From: DATGZH01 sp035297265
Lineage (GTDB): Bacteria; Actinomycetota; Acidimicrobiia; Acidimicrobiales; RAAP-2
DNA length: 64,000 nt
Assembly (NCBI GenBank): GCA_035297265.1
Contig: DATGZH010000039.1
Span: forward strand, 1 to 64,000
Direction of reading: 5' to 3'
How positions within the stretch are numbered: position 1 is the first letter of the stretch; each line of letters starts with the position of its first letter. Positions 16,523-25,254 of the stretch are shown here, in pieces. The notes under the pieces are model-generated. The model was given only the letters and a program-made list of their open reading frames with translations. It was not told the DNA's origin and ran no database searches. The translations under genes were made by a program, and so were the position numbers.

Positions 16523-17110
16523 TCATGCGGCCGGGGACGGGGACCACGGGGTGATCCAGGGGACCGGCGGCGTCCAGTCGGTCGCCGCCGCCATGAGGGG
16601 GAACCACGTGGCGCCGTCGATGGACTCGCGGACGATGTCGGCGTGCCCGGCGTGGCGGGCCGTCTCTTCGATGAGGTGGAGGAGGGCCCAGCGGACGTTC
16701 CACACCTCGACGTCCTTCGGCATCCACGGCACGTCCTCGGGCACCGGGACCTCGTGGTCGAGCGGGAGCGAGCGGGCGATCCGGTCGGTCTCGGCCGCCA
16801 CCGCCTCGTACTCGGCCAGCGCGCCCTTGAGCGTCTCGTCGGGCCCGAGCCGGAAGCCCTCCTCGTAGTCGGCGACGGCCTCGGGGTCGTAGGGGGCGTG
16901 CTGCCCGGCCACCAGGTCGCTCCAGGTCGTCTCCGCCCGGCCGAGGTGCTTCACCAGCCCGCCGATGCTGAGGGAGCTCGCCGACGGGGTGAGGCGGGCC
17001 TGCTCGTCGGTGAGGCCGTAGCTGGCGGTGTGCAGCAGCTCGCGCTGGGCGGCCAGGTAGGCGAGCAGCTGCTCGCGCTCGTCGGTGCGGAACTCGGCGA
17101 AGCCGGGCAT
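16523..17110 (-). CDS. DinB/DUF664 family protein
   Basis: A 195-residue DinB-fold protein starting MPGFAEFRTDEREQLLAYL, with GAGGAGG upstream. The metal-site histidines expected for DinB-like proteins are in GLVKHLGRAE, LLHLIEETARHAGHADIVRE. The sequence fits the DUF664 subgroup, thought to be thiol-dependent or hydrolytic enzymes, with no fixed reaction. It is transcribed divergently from the WYL regulator and shares an 89-bp intergenic region with a palindrome, so it is a likely target of that regulator. Confidence 0.9.
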   Translation of the reverse strand: MPGFAEFRTDEREQLLAYLAAQRELLHTASYGLTDEQARLTPSASSLSIGGLVKHLGRAETTWSDLVAGQHAPYDPEAVADYEEGFRLGPDETLKGALAEYEAVAAETDRIARSLPLDHEVPVPEDVPWMPKDVEVWNVRWALLHLIEETARHAGHADIVRESIDGATWFPLMAAATDWTPPVPWITPWSPSPAA

Positions 17111-17174
17111 GGCGGACCTCCTCGGTCGTCGTGGTCGTGGACCAGTGTGCCGGACCAAAGCGGCCATCCTCTGG

Positions 17175-17187
17175 CCACTTTTAGTGG
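17175..17187. promoter_or_regulatory. inverted repeat in divergent promoter (candidate WYL-regulator site)
   Basis: CCACTTTTAGTGG consists of 5-bp arms around TTT and lies between the divergent DinB and WYL-regulator genes, 13 bp before the regulator start. It is the only AT-rich element there. Binding by the adjacent regulator is inferred. Confidence 0.45.
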
Positions 17188-17199
17188 GATGCTGGAGGC

Positions 17200-18147
17200 A
17201 TGCGGGCCGACCGTCTGGTGGCAGTGCTCCTCCTTCTCCAGCAGCGCCAACGGGTGACGGCGGCCGAGGTGGCGGCCGAGCTCGAGGTGTCCGAGCGCAC
17301 GGCCCGGCGCGACCTCGAGGCCCTGTCGATGGCCGGACTCCCCGTCTATTCCGAGCGGGGTCGGGGCGGCGGGTGGCGGCTGCTGGGCGGCGCCCGGACC
17401 GACCTGTCGGGTCTCACCGAGGCCGAGGCCCGGGCCCTGTTCCTCGTGGCCGGCCCCGAGGCCATGGCCACCCCCGCCCTCAAGGCCGCGCTCCGCAAGC
17501 TGGTGCGGGCCCTGCCCGAGCCGTTCCGCGAGGGTGCGGCGAGCGCGGCCTCCTCGGTGGTGGTCGACCCCGGGGGATGGGGCGAGCAGCGGCGGGTGTT
17601 CCGGCCCCCCCATCTCGAGGCCCTCCAGTCGGCGGTGGCCGCCGGCCAACAGGTGCAGCTCGGCTACGTCGACCGGGCCCAGCAGCGCACCAGCCGGGTC
17701 GTCCATCCGCTCGGCCTCGGGCTGAAGGGCACCGTCTGGTACCTCGTGGCCGGCACCGACCGGGGACTGCGGACCTTCCGGGTGAGCCGCGTCGACGCGG
17801 TCGAGCCGACCGGTGTCCCGGTCGACCGGCCCGAGGGGTTCGACCTGGCCCGGACCTGGCGGGAGCTCGTCGACCGGGTGGACGAGCTGCGGACGCCGCA
17901 CGAGGTGGAGGCCCTGGCCGATCCGTCCGTCCTGCGGGTCCTGCGATGGCTCTTCGAGCGGCAGATGACGGTCGGTGCGACCGGAGCGGACGGCCGGGTC
18001 GAGGTGCGGCTCCGCGGTCACAGCGTCGAGCAGGTCACCGCCCAGCTCGCCGGCTTCGGCCGCCGGGTCGAGGTCGTCTCGCCTCCGGCCGCCCGGGCCC
18101 AGCTGGCCCGCCTCGGCGAAGAGCTCGCCTCGACCTACGGCACCTGA
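17200..18147 (+). CDS. YafY-type HTH/WYL-domain transcriptional regulator
   Basis: A 315-residue regulator. Residues 1-60 are an HTH_11-type winged helix (QRVTAAEVAAELEVSERTARRDLEAL, then GGWRLLGG). The WYL domain spans about residues 150-215 and includes the signature GTVWYLVAGTDRGLRTFRVSRV; a C-terminal WCX-like domain follows. Family members repress or activate neighbouring genes in response to nucleic acid or small ligands. The divergent DinB gene is the natural target. Confidence 0.92.
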   Translation: MRADRLVAVLLLLQQRQRVTAAEVAAELEVSERTARRDLEALSMAGLPVYSERGRGGGWRLLGGARTDLSGLTEAEARALFLVAGPEAMATPALKAALRKLVRALPEPFREGAASAASSVVVDPGGWGEQRRVFRPPHLEALQSAVAAGQQVQLGYVDRAQQRTSRVVHPLGLGLKGTVWYLVAGTDRGLRTFRVSRVDAVEPTGVPVDRPEGFDLARTWRELVDRVDELRTPHEVEALADPSVLRVLRWLFERQMTVGATGADGRVEVRLRGHSVEQVTAQLAGFGRRVEVVSPPAARAQLARLGEELASTYGT

Positions 18148-18273
18148 GACGAGCAACGGCACCCCTCCGTCGGCCGCCTTGAGTTCTGCTTACAGGTCGG
18201 TGACGACCGGGGCCCCGCCGTTGTCCCCGCGCCCGGCGGGTGCCAGGCTGGAAGCCGGAGGGGAGTCCGGGGG

Positions 18274-19521
18274 ATGCATCGACCACGGAGGTTCACCGCG
18301 GCGCGCGCCGGCTTCGCCGCGCTCGTCGTGACTGCAGGGGCGCTCGCCGGTGCCGCCTGGTGGCCCACTGCCGGGGGCGCGGTGCAGCTCCAGGGGAGCG
18401 ACGGCCAGCCGTCGTACCCGGCCAACGACTTCTGGCTCGTCACGCAGAACGGCGCCGTCTACTCCTACGGCGTGCCCTTCTACGGCTCGCCGGCCACGGC
18501 GCCCCTCAACCAGCCGATCGTGAGCGTCGTCCCCACGCAGCACCAGCTCGGCTACTGGATGGTGGCGGCCGACGGCGGCATCTTCGCCTACGGCAACGCC
18601 CAGTTCTTCGGCTCGACCGGCAACCTCGCGCTGCAGCAGCCCATCGTCGGGCTGGTCCCCACCCCCGACGACCAGGGCTACTGGCTCGTCGCCTCCGACG
18701 GCGGGGTCTTCGCCTTCGGCGACGCCGCGTACGAGGGCTCGACCGGGAGCCTCGTGCTGCAGCGGCCCATCGTTGCCATGGCCGCCACCCCCGACGGCAA
18801 GGGCTACTGGCTCGTCGCTTCCGACGGCGGGGTCTTCGCCTTCGGCGACGCCGCCTTCTACGGCTCGGCCGCCACCGGCCCGCTGAACGCGCCGATCGCC
18901 TCGGTCACGCCGACCCCCGACGCCAAGGGCTACTGGCTCGTCGCCGCCGACGGCGGGGTCTTCAACTACGGCGACGCCGCCTACCTGGGCTCGTCGCCCG
19001 GCGTCCCCGCGGAGCCGGCGCAGCGTCTCGTGGCCACCGCCTCGGGCGAGGGCTACTGGGTGATCGAGCAGAACGGGACGGCGGTCGGCTTCGGCACGGC
19101 CAGCGACAAGCAGCCACCCGCCCAGGCCGTGCTGTTCCAGCCGTTGACGCCCGGCGACAAGGCGGTGCTCTTCGCCCTCCTCCAGCTGGGCAAGCCCTAC
19201 ATCTACGGCGGCAACGGGCCCGTCGGCTACGACTGCTCGGGCCTGGCCCTCGCCTCGTGGGAGCAGGCCGACGGGATCTCGTTCGCCCGGGTGGCCGACG
19301 ACCAGTACCACACGGCTGGCTCACCGGTGTCGATGGACGACCTGCAGGCGGGCGACCTCGTCTTCTGGGGGTCCAACACGGCCGACTGGACGACCGTGTA
19401 CCACACCGCCATCTACGTCGGCGGCAACCGCATCGTCGAGGCGACGGGTGACGAGGTGCAGCTCAACTCGCTCGACCAGTGGGGCACCGACGACATCATG
19501 CCGAACGGCCGTCGCCCCTGA
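18274..19521 (+). CDS. secreted NlpC/P60 peptidase with six-repeat domain
   Basis: A 415-residue protein. Residues 1-36 are a signal peptide (FAALVVTAGALAGAAWW). Residues 51 to about 289 hold six repeats, four of them exactly 42 residues (GYWLVASDGGVFAFGDA type). Residues about 292-415 are an NlpC/P60 domain with the catalytic cysteine at Cys321 (YDCSGL), the histidine at His378 (YHTAIYVGG) and the usual GKPYIYGG lead. NlpC/P60 enzymes cleave the D-Glu-mDAP bond of peptidoglycan stem peptides. The repeat domain probably targets or regulates the enzyme at the cell wall; that is inference. Confidence 0.93.
   Translation: MHRPRRFTAARAGFAALVVTAGALAGAAWWPTAGGAVQLQGSDGQPSYPANDFWLVTQNGAVYSYGVPFYGSPATAPLNQPIVSVVPTQHQLGYWMVAADGGIFAYGNAQFFGSTGNLALQQPIVGLVPTPDDQGYWLVASDGGVFAFGDAAYEGSTGSLVLQRPIVAMAATPDGKGYWLVASDGGVFAFGDAAFYGSAATGPLNAPIASVTPTPDAKGYWLVAADGGVFNYGDAAYLGSSPGVPAEPAQRLVATASGEGYWVIEQNGTAVGFGTASDKQPPAQAVLFQPLTPGDKAVLFALLQLGKPYIYGGNGPVGYDCSGLALASWEQADGISFARVADDQYHTAGSPVSMDDLQAGDLVFWGSNTADWTTVYHTAIYVGGNRIVEATGDEVQLNSLDQWGTDDIMPNGRRP
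18424..19140 (+). repeat. six-unit repeat domain preceding NlpC/P60
   Basis: Units begin NDFWLV, GYWMV, GYWLV, GYWLV, GYWLV and GYWVI. Units 1-4 are exactly 42 residues, unit 5 is 41 and unit 6 is shortened, running into the peptidase domain. Confidence 0.88.
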
Positions 19522-19585
19522 GGTAGCGCGGAGCGAAGTTCGGACCCGCCCTTGACCCCGCCGGCGCCGCGCTGGAAAGTGGGGT

Positions 19586-19939
19586 GTGGCCGCCCGGGAC
19601 ATCGACGAGTACCTGGCCGGCCTCGACGAACCCAAGCGAGGGACCCTCGAGGAGCTCCGCCGGACGATCCTCGGGGTCATCCCGGACGCCGAAGAGACCA
19701 TCGCCTACGGCCTGCCGGCGTTCAAGGTCCGGGGGAAGACGGTGGCCGGCTTCGCCGCGTTCAAGCACCACCTGAGCTACCTCCCGCACAGTGGGTCCGT
19801 GCTGGCGGAGCTCGGCCCCGACCTCGACGGCTACGAGATGACCAAGGGCTCCCTCCACTTCCCGGTCGACCAACCGCTGCCGGTCCCGCTCGTGGAGAAG
19901 CTTGTCGCCGTCCGGCTGAAGCAGGCCTTCGGTTCGTAG
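19586..19939 (+). CDS. DUF1801 (YdhG-like) protein
   Basis: A 117-residue protein with the DUF1801 pattern: IDEYLAGLDEPKRGTLEELR, DAEETIAYGLPAFKVRGK, AGFAAFKHHLSYLPHSG and MTKGSLHFPVDQPLP. This is the frataxin-like fold of YdhG-type proteins, with no firm function. It starts at GTG 19586. It is followed after 33 bp by the PPOX-type gene on the same strand, possibly co-transcribed. Confidence 0.9.
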   Translation: MAARDIDEYLAGLDEPKRGTLEELRRTILGVIPDAEETIAYGLPAFKVRGKTVAGFAAFKHHLSYLPHSGSVLAELGPDLDGYEMTKGSLHFPVDQPLPVPLVEKLVAVRLKQAFGS

Positions 19940-19972
19940 CGGCCACCGCCGCGGTGGAGGTGGGAAGGACCT

Positions 19973-20440
19973 TTGGCACTGTTCGAGGAGGAGGCCCGGC
20001 CGGACAATGTGGCCGTGGCCCACCGTCGACTCGAAGTGCTCTCGAAGGAGGAGTGTCTGGCCCTCCTCGCCGGTGGGGAGATCGGGCGTCTCGTCTACCA
20101 GGATGCCGACGGCCCGGCCGCCGTCCCGGTGAACTACACAATGGTCGGCAGCGACATCGTCATCCGGGTCGAAGGCGGCATCAAGCAGCTCGCGATGGAG
20201 CAGCCGGTGATCGCCTTCGAGGTGGACGCCATCGACCACGAGCAGCACTCGGGCTGGAGCGTGCTCGCCCGGGGGGTGGGTCGCGAGGTGGATCTCGAGG
20301 AGGTGCCCGAGCTGTTGCAGGAGATGGACGGTCGCTTCCCGACACCGTGGGCCGAGGGGGTCCACGGCATCTGGTTGCGGATCACCCCGCACACGGTGAC
20401 CGGACGCCGTCTCGCCCGGCAGGTGGACGCGCCGCTCTGA
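19973..20440 (+). CDS. pyridoxamine 5'-phosphate oxidase-like flavin-binding protein
   Basis: A 155-residue split-barrel protein from a TTG start with GGAAGG upstream. The core has LSKEECLALLAGGEIGRLVYQDADG, AAVPVNYTMVGSDIVIR and AFEVDAIDHEQHSGWSVLARG, the typical order of PPOX-class proteins that bind FMN, F420 or heme. It lacks the residues that would prove true PdxH activity. It lies downstream of the DUF1801 gene. The reaction is unknown. Confidence 0.85.
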   Translation: MALFEEEARPDNVAVAHRRLEVLSKEECLALLAGGEIGRLVYQDADGPAAVPVNYTMVGSDIVIRVEGGIKQLAMEQPVIAFEVDAIDHEQHSGWSVLARGVGREVDLEEVPELLQEMDGRFPTPWAEGVHGIWLRITPHTVTGRRLARQVDAPL

Positions 20441-20482
20441 CGCACCCGCAGCGCGCGCCGCGCCGCACCGAAGCGCTCAGGC

Positions 20483-21355
20483 ATGGGACACTGCGCCATG
20501 CCGAGCACGGACCGGGGTGGGTCGCCCACGGCCCTCGTCACCGGGGCCAGCCGGGGCATCGGTCGGGCCACGGCCATCGCCCTGGCCGACGCTGGTTTCG
20601 ACGTCGCTGTGACGGCGCGCACGCTGCACGAGGGGAGCGGGGTCGACGACTCCGACGTGGGGGGCGGACGTCCGATCCCGGGGAGCCTCGACGCCACGGC
20701 AGCCGAGGTCGAGGCCCGGGGCCGCCGATCGATCGGCGTCGTGGCCGACCTCCACGACCACGTCTCGCTGACGGCTGCCGTCACCGAGGTGCTCGACCAG
20801 TGGGCGAGGATCGACGTCCTCGTCAACAACGCGGTGGACACCGGGCCCGGGAGCATGGTCCCGTTCCTCGAGCTGTCGGTCGAACAGCTCGAGCGCAAGC
20901 TCGCCGCCAATGTCGTGGCCCAGGCGGTCCTGATCCAGGCGGTCCTGCCGTCCATGCTGGCCGCCGGCAAGGGCGTCATCGTCGACGTCTCGTCGCACGT
21001 CGCCATGCACGACCCGCCCGCCCCGGTCGGGGCCGGCGGTTGGGGGGCGGCCTACGCCGCCTCCAAGGCGGCCTTCCACCGCTTCGCGCCGGTCATCGCG
21101 GTGGAGCTCGGGGATCGGGGCATCCGGATCTACAACGTCGATCCCGGGTACGTCGAGACCGAACGACAGCTGGTCAACGCGGCGGCCCTCGGTCTGGAGC
21201 GCCGCTACCCGGGCGCCCCCCCGTCCGTCCCCGCTTCGGTCATCGCCTGGCTGGCCGGCGCCGCCGAAGCCGAGGAGCTGAACGGTCAGACGATTCTGGC
21301 CCAGCGCTTCGCCCGCGAGCACCACCTCCACCCGGACTGGCGAACGCCGACCTGA
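20483..21355 (+). CDS. short-chain dehydrogenase/reductase
   Basis: A 290-residue SDR with the nucleotide-binding motif TGASRGIG, the NNA motif (VLVNNAVD), a serine in VDVSSH and the catalytic YAASK. A C-terminal EELNGQTILAQ segment fits classical SDRs. An ATG at 20498 would give a 285-residue protein and is equally plausible, since neither start has a clear ribosome binding site. Substrate unknown. Confidence 0.9.
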   Translation: MGHCAMPSTDRGGSPTALVTGASRGIGRATAIALADAGFDVAVTARTLHEGSGVDDSDVGGGRPIPGSLDATAAEVEARGRRSIGVVADLHDHVSLTAAVTEVLDQWARIDVLVNNAVDTGPGSMVPFLELSVEQLERKLAANVVAQAVLIQAVLPSMLAAGKGVIVDVSSHVAMHDPPAPVGAGGWGAAYAASKAAFHRFAPVIAVELGDRGIRIYNVDPGYVETERQLVNAAALGLERRYPGAPPSVPASVIAWLAGAAEAEELNGQTILAQRFAREHHLHPDWRTPT

Positions 21356-21368
21356 GGGCGCCGCCGGA

Positions 21369-21707
21369 CTAGAGGTCCTTCTGCTCCCAGGGAACCACCC
21401 GACCGTGGACCAGGTCGTCGAGGATCTCACCGGCCTGCAGAGGGCCCTGCAGAGCGGCCGCCTCGTTGGCGTCCAGCCACCGGGTCAGGTCCTCGACGGT
21501 GTCGAACAGGAAGTCCCGGTCGGTCTCCATCACGTAGACGTAGACCCGACCGCTGTCGACCGACACCATCAGGTCGTTCTCACCACCCTTGCCGAAGCAC
21601 CAGGCGGGGGGAGCGCCCGGGGTCGATGAGGGTTGGAGGCCCCAGCCGGGGCGTTGCTTGAAGGTCCGGCCCAACTCGTCCCAGAGAGCGTCGTCGCGCG
21701 ATGCCAT
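21369..21707 (-). CDS. conserved protein of unknown function
   Basis: A 112-residue soluble protein starting MASRDDALWDELGRTF with an AAGGAGG site before the ATG at 21707. It contains WCFGKGGENDLMVSVDSGRVYVYV and LTRWLDANEA segments, suggesting a small alpha/beta fold. I do not recognise the family. It converges with the SDR gene and is divergent from the helical protein at 21815. Confidence 0.7.
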   Translation of the reverse strand: MASRDDALWDELGRTFKQRPGWGLQPSSTPGAPPAWCFGKGGENDLMVSVDSGRVYVYVMETDRDFLFDTVEDLTRWLDANEAAALQGPLQAGEILDDLVHGRVVPWEQKDL

Positions 21708-21814
21708 CGCGGCCTCCTTCGGCGGGGCTTGCCGCCGGGAGCAAGCTTGCTTCGTCACCGTCGGACGGGGACGACCTCGGCCAGTTCCGGTGGTCGGACA
21801 CTACAGTCGGCGAG

Positions 21815-22309
21815 GTGACCGAGACACATCTGTGGACCGAGGCCTACCAGGGTGAAGTGCTCGGCGAGGCCTTCTTCGCGGCACTGGCCGAGCGAGAAGA
21901 AGACGCGGAGCGCCGACAGCAGCTCGAGGTGCTCTGCTGCATGGAGCGGGCCACCAAGGAGCTGGCCGAGCCGGTGCTCGAGCGCCGAGGCATCGACCGC
22001 GGCGACACGGCGGCCACCCTGGCCGCCGTTCCGGCCATGGTCGAAGGCGTGGGCCCGATGGCCTGGGAGGACTTCCTCGGCTCGTTCCAACCCGTGATCA
22101 GCCAGTTCCTCGCCAAGTACCGGGAATTGGAGGCGCAGGCGTCCGACGAGGAGGAGCGCCAGGTGGCCTCGGCCTACGTTGCCCACGAGTTGGCCCTGGA
22201 GGCCTTCATCCGCCGGGCGCTCGACGAACAGGGCGGAGACCCGCTCGAACCCGTCCTGGCCCTTCCCCACGTCGCCCCTCCCGCCGCGACCCCGGGCCGC
22301 AGCACCTGA
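21815..22309 (+). CDS. helical protein of unknown function (ferritin-like?)
   Basis: A 164-residue, mostly helical, acidic protein from GTG 21815. Repeated patterns of Glu with nearby His or Glu in helices (VLGEAFFAALAEREEDAERRQQ, CMERATKEL, VAHELALEAFIRRALDEQ) recall ferritin-like four-helix bundles. I cannot match it to a named family. It is divergent from the 112-residue unknown. Confidence 0.7.
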   Translation: MTETHLWTEAYQGEVLGEAFFAALAEREEDAERRQQLEVLCCMERATKELAEPVLERRGIDRGDTAATLAAVPAMVEGVGPMAWEDFLGSFQPVISQFLAKYRELEAQASDEEERQVASAYVAHELALEAFIRRALDEQGGDPLEPVLALPHVAPPAATPGRST

Positions 22310-22381
22310 ACTGGGGTCGAGCTCTCAGCCACCGCTTCGAAGGATGGGAGCGCATGGCAACGGATCGCCCTCGTGACTGCG

Positions 22382-22866
22382 TCAACCTCGAGCCGCGATC
22401 CGAAACACCGGTGTGGACTTGGCCACCTGCTCGTACGCCTCTATTGGTTCGTCCCGCTCGACTCCGAGATGGACGCGTCCACCGGGAGCGACGGCGGCGT
22501 ACCGTCGGATGATCGGGGCGCGGGCTGCGGGCGCGACCTCCTCGAGGGTCACCGACTGGCACCGTCCCCGTCGAAGGACCGCCATCCGTGCGCTTCCCGT
22601 ACGTTCTGTACCCAGTTGGCGTGCTCGCCCAGCATGGCGACGAGGTACTCCTCGCCCTGCCAGTCCGCGATGACGACCGGCAGGGTGATGGGCCGGCCAC
22701 TCCGACGACCGCGCACCTCGAGGCTGGCCACACGGCCGGGCCAGATGCCCGTGCGGAACAAGCGCTCGGAAAGCCAGTTCTGAGGGCGGGCCAACCAGTT
22801 GGGTCTCCCCGACCGGTACATCCATCGGAGGTACTGCTCGTACCGGGTGGTGATGGCTCGCATCAT
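22382..22866 (-). pseudogene. frameshifted deazaflavin (F420)-dependent nitroreductase family gene
   Basis: The 5' part, from ATG 22866, reads RYEQYLRWMYRSGRPNWL, then VRGRRSGRPITLPVVI and GEEYLVAMLGEHANWVQNVRE, the Ddn-like nitroreductase core. This frame stops at 22549. The expected continuation, AVLRRGRCQSVTLEEV, APIIRRYAAVAPGGRVHLGV and the C-terminus, is in the next frame and ends at 22382. The total length, 485 bases, is one base short of a whole number of codons. The break is near the CACGGATGG segment at about 22583. Either a real pseudogene or a sequencing error. Confidence 0.8.
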
Positions 22867-23211
22867 CCTTAGCTTGGGTGGCGGCTGTCGAGGCAGGCAA
22901 GAGTCTTTCGTCACACAGAGACCCGCGTCGTCAACCCAGCACCAGCCCACGTGTTCGAGCCACTGCCGCTGCTCGCCCAGGACGACCGCGCCTCCCGTGC
23001 CCTCCGCCCTCCAAACAGAGGAGGTGCGCGGCCCACGGATGCAAGCTGACCTCGTGTCGCGCCGGCGCAGATCGACCTCGAGTTCGGGGTCGGGGCGAAG
23101 CGGTGCAGCGACGGGCCGAGCCATCGCGTGCGATCGAGTGACGGCCATGAACGGAGGACCAGGGCTCGATAGTCTCCTCAGACACGAAGCAGCCAGCCGG
23201 GAGGACTCCAG
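22867..23211. other. 345-bp non-coding stretch
   Basis: No recognisable gene on either strand. It should hold promoters for the nitroreductase remnant (leftward) and the hydrolase (rightward). A GGGAGGA site precedes the hydrolase start. Confidence 0.5.
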
Positions 23212-24243
23212 ATGGCCGTCGACATCGCCGCTGACCCCAGGATCGATCCGAGGCTGAAGCCGTTCCTCGCCGCAATCCCGCCGTTCGCTGGCGGGGACGT
23301 GGACAGCCGCGAGGCGCTGCTCGCCGAGGCCAACTCGGAGGAGGCCCGCGAGGGCGCAGAGCTCTTCCAGTCCTTCATGGAGCTGTGCGACTCCGAGGAG
23401 GTGGCCCCGTCGGCGGGGCTCCGAGTGCACAGCGAGAAGGTCACCTCCTCGCCCGATGGCAACACGATCAACCTGCAGGTGATCCGACCTGACTCCGACG
23501 AGGTGCTCGCCTGCGTGTACTACATCCACGGTGGTGGTATGGCCTCGTTGTCCTGCTACGACGGGATGTATCGGAGCTGGGGCCGGATCATCGCGGCCAA
23601 CGGTGTCGCGGTGGTCATGGTCGACTTTCGCAACGCCATCTCAGCGTCGTCGGTCCCCGAGGTCGCCCCCTTCCCGGCCGGGCTCAACGACTGCGTGTCC
23701 GGCCTCAAGTGGGTCGTCGAGCACGCAGCGCAACTGGGTGTCGACCCGGCGCGGATCGTCGTGGCCGGCGAGAGCGGCGGCGGCAACCTCACGCTGGCCA
23801 CCGGTCTGCGACTGCGTCGTGACGGGGAGCTCGGCCTGGTCAAGGGTCTCTACGCTCTCTGCCCGTACATCGCCGGGCAGTGGCCCCTCCCCGAGAACCC
23901 CTCGTCGACCGACAACGACGGGATTCTCCTCAGTCTGCACAACAACCGTGGAGCGATGGGGTACGGCATCGAGGCCTTCAACGAGCGCAACCCGCTGGCC
24001 TGGCCGTCCTTCGCCACCGTCGACGACGTGACGGGGTTCCCGCCGACCGTCATCAACGTGAACGAGTGCGACCCCCTTCGGGACGAAGGCATCGGCTTCT
24101 ACCGGCTGCTCCTCCTGGCCGGGGTCCCCGCGAAGTGCCGGCAGATGATGGGCACCATGCACGGCACGGAGATCTTCGCCATCGCCTGCCCGGACATCTC
24201 CCGTGACACCGCACGGGACATCGCCGCCTTCGCCCGCGACTGA
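23212..24243 (+). CDS. HSL-type alpha/beta hydrolase (esterase)
   Basis: A 343-residue hydrolase-fold-3 protein. The oxyanion-hole motif is YIHGGGMA, the nucleophile serine lies in GESGGGN, the acid in NECDPLRDEG and the histidine in GTMHGTE. About 70 extra N-terminal residues precede the core. These are marks of hormone-sensitive-lipase-type esterases acting on short acyl esters or related substrates. It is followed after 12 bp by a nitrobindin-like gene, likely one operon. Confidence 0.92.
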   Translation: MAVDIAADPRIDPRLKPFLAAIPPFAGGDVDSREALLAEANSEEAREGAELFQSFMELCDSEEVAPSAGLRVHSEKVTSSPDGNTINLQVIRPDSDEVLACVYYIHGGGMASLSCYDGMYRSWGRIIAANGVAVVMVDFRNAISASSVPEVAPFPAGLNDCVSGLKWVVEHAAQLGVDPARIVVAGESGGGNLTLATGLRLRRDGELGLVKGLYALCPYIAGQWPLPENPSSTDNDGILLSLHNNRGAMGYGIEAFNERNPLAWPSFATVDDVTGFPPTVINVNECDPLRDEGIGFYRLLLLAGVPAKCRQMMGTMHGTEIFAIACPDISRDTARDIAAFARD

Positions 24244-24255
24244 CGGGAGTCGGAC

Positions 24256-24954
24256 GTGACAGATTACGGATCGGACATCTACACCGAACCTGAGGGCAGC
24301 CCGGACACCCTGGCCAACCTCGGGCCGCTGGCCCCGATGGCCGGCGTGTGGGAGGGACTGAAGGGCACCGACCAGCACCCGGTGGCCGACGGCGTCGAGC
24401 ACAACGACTTCGTCGAGCACTACGAGCTGCATCCAATCGACCGCCAGACCAACGGGCCGCAGCTCTTCTACGGACTCCGTTACCACACCCACATCACCAA
24501 GCCGGGCGAGGCCGAGACTTTTCACGACCAGGTCGGCTACTGGCTCTGGGAGCCGGCCGCCGGTGCGGTCACGTTCACCCTCGGGATACCCCGGGCCCAG
24601 GTGCTGTTGGCCTCGGGCCCGGCGACTCCGGACGCCACCGACTTCGAGCTCACCGCGGAACTCGGTTCGGAGGTCTACGGGATCCTTTCGAACCCGTTCT
24701 TGTACGAGTCCTTCCGGACCCTCAGCTACCGGATCCACGTGACCATCAAAGACGACGGGACGTGGTCCTACGAGGAGGAAGGCGTCCTACAGCTTCCCGA
24801 CCGGGACGAGCCCTTCAGCCACATCGACCGGAACACGCTGACCCGCGTCGGGCCTCCGCAGTTGAATCCCTTGGCCGCCGAGTCTCTCGGGACGGTTCCC
24901 CCCGACCCGGGGGAGGGCAGCTTGGGCATCGGCTCCCTCCGCCAATCGGAGTGA
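24256..24954 (+). CDS. nitrobindin-like (FABP/heme-binding beta-barrel) protein
   Basis: A 232-residue protein from GTG 24256. The sequence GPLAPMAGVWEGLKG followed by FVEHYELHPIDRQTNGPQ, GLRYHTHITKPGEAETFHDQVGYWLWEP and HIDRNTLTRV fits the heme-binding beta-barrel/nitrobindin family. Such barrels bind heme or fatty-acid-like ligands. It lies directly behind the esterase gene, so a ligand related to the esterase product is possible. The C-terminal 25 residues are a flexible tail. Confidence 0.8.
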   Translation: MTDYGSDIYTEPEGSPDTLANLGPLAPMAGVWEGLKGTDQHPVADGVEHNDFVEHYELHPIDRQTNGPQLFYGLRYHTHITKPGEAETFHDQVGYWLWEPAAGAVTFTLGIPRAQVLLASGPATPDATDFELTAELGSEVYGILSNPFLYESFRTLSYRIHVTIKDDGTWSYEEEGVLQLPDRDEPFSHIDRNTLTRVGPPQLNPLAAESLGTVPPDPGEGSLGIGSLRQSE

Positions 24955-25254
24955 GGGGCCTCGCCCGGTTCGTCCGTTCGGCTGGCCGACCTGAGAGTGA
25001 CGTCCTTTCCCGATGGCTTCGGAGCCGATGTCGAACTGCCGCCCGGAAGGGCGACTGCTCGGCTCGACGCGATGACGGACGCTTCCCTCATCCGCAGCCT
25101 GCGAGGATCTCGTGAGCGTTTCGGTGCCCGAACATCGCCGCGTGGCTCATGGGACCGGCGTGCCGGGCGGCTCTGGTGCTCCCTGTGGTGCGGTCATCAC
25201 CCTGGCGTGGTTCCCACAGGATTGACAAACTGGGGCAGCAACCAAGGGGGGTCC
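24955..25254. other. 300-bp non-coding stretch before substrate-binding protein gene
   Basis: I see no gene. It should carry the promoter and leader of the substrate-binding protein gene. A TTGACA at 25222 lacks a matching -10 element and is too close to the start codon to be a normal -35. Confidence 0.5.

Noticed and set aside
25222..25227. A perfect -35 hexamer TTGACA before the substrate-binding protein gene
   Set aside because: No -10 lies at a proper distance, and the start codon follows within 28 bp in a G-rich stretch.
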